From JBOGIF01 sp050742415 (GTDB taxonomy: Bacteria > Actinomycetota > Acidimicrobiia > Acidimicrobiales > AC-14): a DNA stretch of 9,208 bases. How positions within the stretch are numbered: position 1 is the first letter of the stretch; every line of letters begins with the position of its first letter. Location: NCBI GenBank assembly GCA_050742415.1, contig JBOGIF010000145.1:1-9208 (forward strand). The letters run 5' to 3'. Both the position numbers and the translations under genes were made by a program. A model generated the notes under the pieces. It worked only from the letters and a program-made list of their open reading frames with translations. It was not told the origin of the DNA and made no database searches. Positions 5,831 through 9,208 of the stretch are shown here, one piece after another.

Positions 5831-7206
5831 ACCGCGGCCAGCGGGAGCTCGACCACGAAACGGGCCCCGCCCCCCGGTCGGTCCTCCACCCAGACCCGGC
5901 CATCGTGGCGGCGGACGTGCTCCATGACGAGGGAGAGCCCCAGCCCGGTGCCCTCACCGTGGCCCCGCCGTCCGGCGGCGGCGCCCCGGACGAACCGCTC
6001 GAAGATCCGCTCGCGCTCGGCCTCGCCCACACCCGGCCCGGCGTCGTCCACCACCACCCGCACTGCGCCACCCGCGCGCTCGACTGCGACCCGCACGATC
6101 CCCGCCCCGTGGGTCTCGGCGTTGTCCACCAGATTGGCCAGCACCCGCTCCAGGCGCCGCTTGTCCACGGAGACAACCAGGTCCTCGGTGTCGGCCGCCA
6201 CCTCCACCGTCGCCGTCGGCCGCCGGGAAGCACGGACCGCGTGCCTCACCAGCTCGCCGGCTCTCACTGGCTCGGCGACGACCTCGCCGGCGCCGGCGTC
6301 GATCCGGGAGATCTCCAGCAGGTCCTCCACCAGGCGACGGAAGCGGCCGAGATCGGACCCCAACAGGTCGAGGGCGGCGGCGGCCCGCTCGGGCATCTCG
6401 TGGCGGCGGGACTGGAGCACCTCCAACGAGGCGGTGACGGTCATGAGGGGCGAGCGCAGCTCGTGGCTGACCGACGATGCGAACCGGGCGTCGCGTTCGA
6501 GACGCTCGCGCAGCACGTCGGTCATGTGGTTGAACGAGTGGGCCAGGGTCGCCAGGTCGGCGTCGGGCCCGGCCTCCAGCCGGGCGTCGAGGCGGCCGCT
6601 CGCCACGTCGGCCGCGGCCCGGGCAGCCGCCGTGACCGGCTGCAAGACCCGCGAGCTGGCCCACCGACCCATGGCGGCTCCGGCGAGCGTGGTGACCACC
6701 GCCGCGGCCACCAACGAGTTGGCGAGCACCTGAAGGGTGCGCTCGAGCTGGTCGAGCGAGAACGTCTCGAAGTACGAGGCGCCAACGGCGGGGATCGGCA
6801 CGCCGACGGCGAGCTGGGCTACCGAGTCGAGCCGGAACCGCTGGCGGGCGGGCGTACCGCCGGTCACCCGGGAGCGCAGGCCCGCCGGCAGAGCGTCGCG
6901 CCCGACGGCGAGGGACGCCGCGAACCATCTGTCCCGGTAGAGGATCACAGGGCTGGACCCCCTCGGCGTCTCCAGCGACGAGAGGGTGGCGGGGATGTCG
7001 GGAGCGGGCACGCGTAGACCGGACCGCACCAGGCGGGCGTTCACGTAGGCCTGTCGCAGGACCGATGCCTCGCGCTGGCGGATCAGGTACGTGCGGGCCA
7101 GCTCGTAGGTGAGCGCGGCCATTCCGACCGACACCACCAGGGCCCCCAGCAAGAAGGCGACCGTGACCCGGCTGCGGAGGCCGAGGCTTGCCTCGCCCGC
7201 CGCCAC
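5827..7206 (-). CDS. HAMP-containing sensor histidine kinase, MtrB-like
   Basis: A 459-residue membrane kinase. Helix one (about 14-36) and helix two (about 162-183) bracket an extracellular region of about 125 residues, followed by a HAMP linker (183-236). The HisKA segment FASSVSHELRSPL carries the phospho-acceptor His248. The catalytic domain has an N box (ANLVDNAETH, N358/N362), a G1 box (VVDDAGPGV, D388), an F box (IFERFVRG) and a G2 box (GTGLGLSLV, 419-427). All parts are intact. It begins with GTG directly after the regulator's TGA (no gap) and overlaps the lipoprotein start by four bases, so the three are coupled. It most resembles MtrB, which senses envelope or osmotic state and phosphorylates MtrA; a Cse- or AfsQ2-type kinase is the alternative. 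The signal cannot be read from the sensor region. Confidence 0.93.
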   Translation of the reverse strand: MAAGEASLGLRSRVTVAFLLGALVVSVGMAALTYELARTYLIRQREASVLRQAYVNARLVRSGLRVPAPDIPATLSSLETPRGSSPVILYRDRWFAASLAVGRDALPAGLRSRVTGGTPARQRFRLDSVAQLAVGVPIPAVGASYFETFSLDQLERTLQVLANSLVAAAVVTTLAGAAMGRWASSRVLQPVTAAARAAADVASGRLDARLEAGPDADLATLAHSFNHMTDVLRERLERDARFASSVSHELRSPLMTVTASLEVLQSRRHEMPERAAAALDLLGSDLGRFRRLVEDLLEISRIDAGAGEVVAEPVRAGELVRHAVRASRRPTATVEVAADTEDLVVSVDKRRLERVLANLVDNAETHGAGIVRVAVERAGGAVRVVVDDAGPGVGEAERERIFERFVRGAAAGRRGHGEGTGLGLSLVMEHVRRHDGRVWVEDRPGGGARFVVELPLAAV

Positions 7207-7905
7207 TCAGCCGCCCGCCGGGTCGAGCTTGTAGCCGAGCCCCCGCACGGTCACGATCAGCTGCGGGTCGCCCGGCTGGCGCTCGACCTTGGTCCGCAGG
7301 CGCCGCACGTGCACGTCGACCAGACGCCCGTCGCCGAAGTAGTCGTAGCCCCACACCCGCTCCAGAAGGGCCTCGCGGCTCAGGACCCGCCCAGCGTTGG
7401 CGGCCAGCTCGCACAGCACCCGGAACTCGGTGCGGGTCAGCGACAGCTCGGTGCCCGCGCGCCGCACCACGCCGGCCTCCGGCTGCACCTCGAGGTCGCC
7501 GAACACCAGGGCCTCGGGCTCGTCGCCTGCCTGGCGGACCCGGCGTAGCAGCGCCCGCACCCGGGCCGATAGCTCCTTGGGCACGAACGGCTTGGTCACG
7601 TAGTCGTCGGCGCCCGCCTCCAGCCCGGCCACGACGTCGTGGCTGTCGGTGCGCGCCGTCACCATGATCACCGGCACGTGGCTGGAGCGGCGCAGCACCC
7701 GGCACACCTCGAAGCCGTCGATCCCCGGCAGCATCAGGTCGAGCACCACCACCTCGACCGCCGACGCCGACTGGCCGGCCAGGAGATCGAGGGCCGCCTC
7801 GCCGCTGGCGGCCTCCTCCACGGAGTGGCCCTCGTCCTCGAGCGCCAAGCGCAACGAGGCGCGTATCCGCTCGTCGTCCTCGACCACGAGGATGCGAGCG
7901 CCCAC
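7207..7905 (-). CDS. OmpR/PhoB-family response regulator, MtrA-like
   Basis: A 232-residue DNA-binding regulator. The receiver domain (about 1-118) has acidic Asp10/Asp11 in VVEDDE, the phospho-acceptor Asp56 in VLDLMLPGIDGFEVCR, Thr83 in MVTAR and Lys105 in VTKPF. The winged-helix domain (about 133-228) has LSLTRTEFRVLCEL, VWGYDYFGDGRLVDVHVRRLRTKVE (read in two parts around residue 195) and a closing VRGLGYKLDP. The KPFVPKELSARVRALLRR stretch is close to MtrA; the DYFGDGRLVD stretch recalls AfsQ1. The start is GTG at 7905, eight bases after the channel gene stop, with little Shine-Dalgarno, suggesting coupling. The kinase gene begins directly after its stop. Targets are unknown; MtrA controls cell-wall and division genes in other actinobacteria. 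Confidence 0.94.
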   Translation of the reverse strand: MGARILVVEDDERIRASLRLALEDEGHSVEEAASGEAALDLLAGQSASAVEVVVLDLMLPGIDGFEVCRVLRRSSHVPVIMVTARTDSHDVVAGLEAGADDYVTKPFVPKELSARVRALLRRVRQAGDEPEALVFGDLEVQPEAGVVRRAGTELSLTRTEFRVLCELAANAGRVLSREALLERVWGYDYFGDGRLVDVHVRRLRTKVERQPGDPQLIVTVRGLGYKLDPAGG

Positions 7906-7913
7906 CGGCTATC

Positions 7914-8906
7914 TCAGTCGGCGCTGTTCGAGTCGGCCCCGACGGGCTCGCCCCGGTGCCAGACGACCCGCTGGGGCGAGGAGATCTCGATGCACTCGGC
8001 TTCGAGCCCGGCCTTGACCGCCGCCCGGAGCTCGCGAGCGACCGTCCACTGCGACAGCGGGCTGGTCTTGACCACCAGGCGGATCAGTATGCCGTCGGGA
8101 CCGAGCTCCTCGACTCCCCAGACCTCGGGCTCAGCCAGGATCACCGGCGCCCAGGCCGGGTCGCGCCACATGGAGTCGGCCGCCCCCTTGATCACCTTGG
8201 CCGCCAGGACGGTGTCCACGTCGTAGGAAAGCGGGATGTCGAGCAGGGCCCTCGACCATTCCTGGGACTTGTTGGCCACCCGCTCGATCTGGCCATTGGG
8301 GATGTGCCACACGTTGCCCTCCACGTCGCGGAGGCGGGTCGTGCGCAGGCTGACGCCCTCGACCTTCCCGGTGGCCGGCCCGGCGTCGATCACGTCGCCG
8401 ACCCCGTACTGGTCCTCGATCAGCATGAAGATCCCGCTGAGGAAGTCGCGCACCAGGTTCTGGGCGCCGAAGCCAAGGGCGATGCCCACAATGCCGGCGC
8501 CGGCGATCAGGGGGCCCAGCTGCAGGCCGAGCTCCCCCAGCACCATGAGGACGGCGATGGTCCACACCGCGAACGACGAGATGCTCGACAGCAGGGCGCC
8601 GATCGTGTCGGCCCGCTGGCGGGCCCGCGCCGAGGCGAGGTGCCCGGAGCCGTGCCGGCCGTCGTCGCCGAGCCCGGAGACGAAGCGACCGATCGCCGAA
8701 CGGAGCAGGCGGCTGCCGAGCAGCGCCACCGCCACCACGACTCCGATCTTGGCCGGGCGGACGACGAAGAGGTCACCGGCCCGGGCCACCGTCTCGTTGC
8801 CGGTGAGGCGGAAGAGGCTCTCGCACACCACCCCGGCCTGGGCGGGAGGCCCGCAGGCCGCCGGCGGGGGCTGCGTCTGCGCGAAGAATCCGAGGGCAGA
8901 AAGCAT
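7914..8906 (-). CDS. MscS-family small-conductance mechanosensitive channel
   Basis: A 330-residue membrane protein. Hydrophobic helices lie at about 51-68 and 104-125. They are followed by the pore-lining helix with GAGIVGIALGFGAQNLVRDF (136-155), the MscS signature with small residues alternating along the helix. The beta domain follows (YGVGDVIDAG, 167-176; VEGVSLRTTRLRD; WHIPNGQI, 200-207), then a cytoplasmic alpha/beta domain to about 310 and an acidic tail. Such channels open on membrane tension and release ions or solutes after osmotic downshock. The N-terminal 45 residues hold two Cys (18 and 28) and may be outside the membrane. The ATG at 8906 is preceded by GGTGGGG at seven bases. 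The regulator gene starts eight bases after the stop, so the channel heads the two-component unit. An MscS-like transporter (YnaI/YbdG type) with another gating stimulus cannot be excluded. Confidence 0.93.
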   Translation of the reverse strand: MLSALGFFAQTQPPPAACGPPAQAGVVCESLFRLTGNETVARAGDLFVVRPAKIGVVVAVALLGSRLLRSAIGRFVSGLGDDGRHGSGHLASARARQRADTIGALLSSISSFAVWTIAVLMVLGELGLQLGPLIAGAGIVGIALGFGAQNLVRDFLSGIFMLIEDQYGVGDVIDAGPATGKVEGVSLRTTRLRDVEGNVWHIPNGQIERVANKSQEWSRALLDIPLSYDVDTVLAAKVIKGAADSMWRDPAWAPVILAEPEVWGVEELGPDGILIRLVVKTSPLSQWTVARELRAAVKAGLEAECIEISSPQRVVWHRGEPVGADSNSAD

Positions 8907-8925
8907 GCAGTAACCCCACCATAAC

Positions 8926-8956
8926 CCCCGAGGCGGGGCCGCCGGTAATGGCCGGC
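8926..8956 (-). other. Two short hairpins in the msrA-mscS gap
   Basis: CCCCG (8926-8930) pairs with CGGGG (8934-8938) around AGG, and GCCGG (8941-8945) pairs with CCGGC (8952-8956) around six bases. They fill most of the 59-bp gap between the msrA stop and the mscS start. No T-run follows on the - strand. They could weakly separate msrA from the downstream unit, but hairpins this short are expected by chance at this GC content. Confidence 0.25.
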
Positions 8957-8965
8957 TAACGGGCT

Positions 8966-9208
8966 CTACAGCGCTCCGACGGGGCAGCTGACGCCCGTGC
9001 CGCCCAAGCCGCAGTAGCCCCTGGGGTTCCGGGCCAGGTACTGCTGGTGGTAGTCCTCGGCGTAGTAGAAGTCGGCGGCCGACCGGATCTCGGTGGTGAT
9101 CTCGCCGTGGCCGGCGGCGGTGAGCCGCTCTTGATAGGCGTCCCGGGAAGCGACGGCCGCAGCCAGCTGCGAGTCGGACGAGGCGAAAACGGCGGAGCGG
9201 TACTGGGT
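8966..9208 (-). CDS. msrA: Peptide methionine sulfoxide reductase MsrA, C-terminal part (5' end beyond the window)
   Basis: The - strand from the right edge reads 80 residues to a TAG at 8966-8968. It begins TQYRSAVFASSD, the usual segment downstream of the MsrA active site, continues through FYYAEDYHQQYLARNP, and ends GYCGLGGTGVSCPVGAL. The two cysteines in that final segment (66 and 75 of the fragment) are the resolving cysteines of MsrA, which recycle the active-site Cys after it reduces methionine-S-sulfoxide; thioredoxin then restores them. The catalytic GCFWC part lies outside the window. The gene is co-oriented with the mscS-regulator-kinase unit, 59 bp upstream of it. Identification is firm from these C-terminal motifs. 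Confidence 0.96.
   Translation of the reverse strand, partial: TQYRSAVFASSDSQLAAAVASRDAYQERLTAAGHGEITTEIRSAADFYYAEDYHQQYLARNPRGYCGLGGTGVSCPVGAL

Noticed and set aside
5647..7017. A 456-codon open frame on the + strand across the kinase and lipoprotein genes
   Set aside because: It is antisense to two genes with full domain signatures, is rich in Arg, Gly, His and Pro without any domain pattern, and is expected from the GC-rich codon use.
5954..7705. A 583-codon frame on the - strand overlapping the regulator and kinase genes
   Set aside because: It is a frame-shifted shadow of the two recognised genes, dominated by Arg, Gly, Ala and Pro.

Overview
The window reads as chromosomal DNA of a very GC-rich actinobacterium, possibly an Acidimicrobiia-like lineage. 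The reasons are the strong G/C third-position bias with long antisense shadow frames, GTG starts with 0-9 bp gene spacing, an actinobacterial BioB followed by a BsaP-type small cysteine protein, and an MtrA/MtrB-like two-component pair followed by a GerMN lipoprotein. The lineage is inference. No mobile element, tRNA, rRNA or CRISPR array was seen, and no gene-free stretch exceeds about 140 bases.

Left end (1-872, + strand): the 3' part of a Panacea-domain (DUF4065, SocA-like) protein is followed after 9 bp by an unrecognised 108-aa protein. The arrangement resembles an antitoxin-toxin pair. A G-run element lies between this pair and the converging phosphatase gene.

Positions 939-2693 (- strand) encode a GAF-SpoIIE phosphatase-HATPase fusion of the RsbU/RsbW kind. 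Starting 19 bp away on the opposite strand is an alpha/beta hydrolase (2713-3471, +).

From 9208 down to 3425 every gene is on the - strand. In transcription order these are: the msrA 3' part, an mscS-type channel, an OmpR-type regulator, a HAMP histidine kinase, a short GerMN lipoprotein, a STAS anti-anti-sigma protein, bioB and bsaP. The channel, regulator, kinase and lipoprotein are separated by 8 bp, 0 bp and a 4-bp overlap, so they look like one transcription unit linking envelope or turgor sensing to a channel. The STAS gene has its own perfect Shine-Dalgarno sequence and a tandem 16-bp repeat upstream. It is a plausible partner of the phosphatase/kinase fusion about 2 kb away, giving a split partner-switching module.

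The most interesting points are: (1) a BioB that appears to lack one of the three cysteines that classically hold the auxiliary [2Fe-2S] cluster, encoded directly beside a BsaP protein with seven cysteines; (2) a possible new Panacea-linked toxin family; (3) an LpqB-like lipoprotein reduced to its GerMN domain in a unit with an MscS channel; (4) the tandem repeat in front of the STAS gene.
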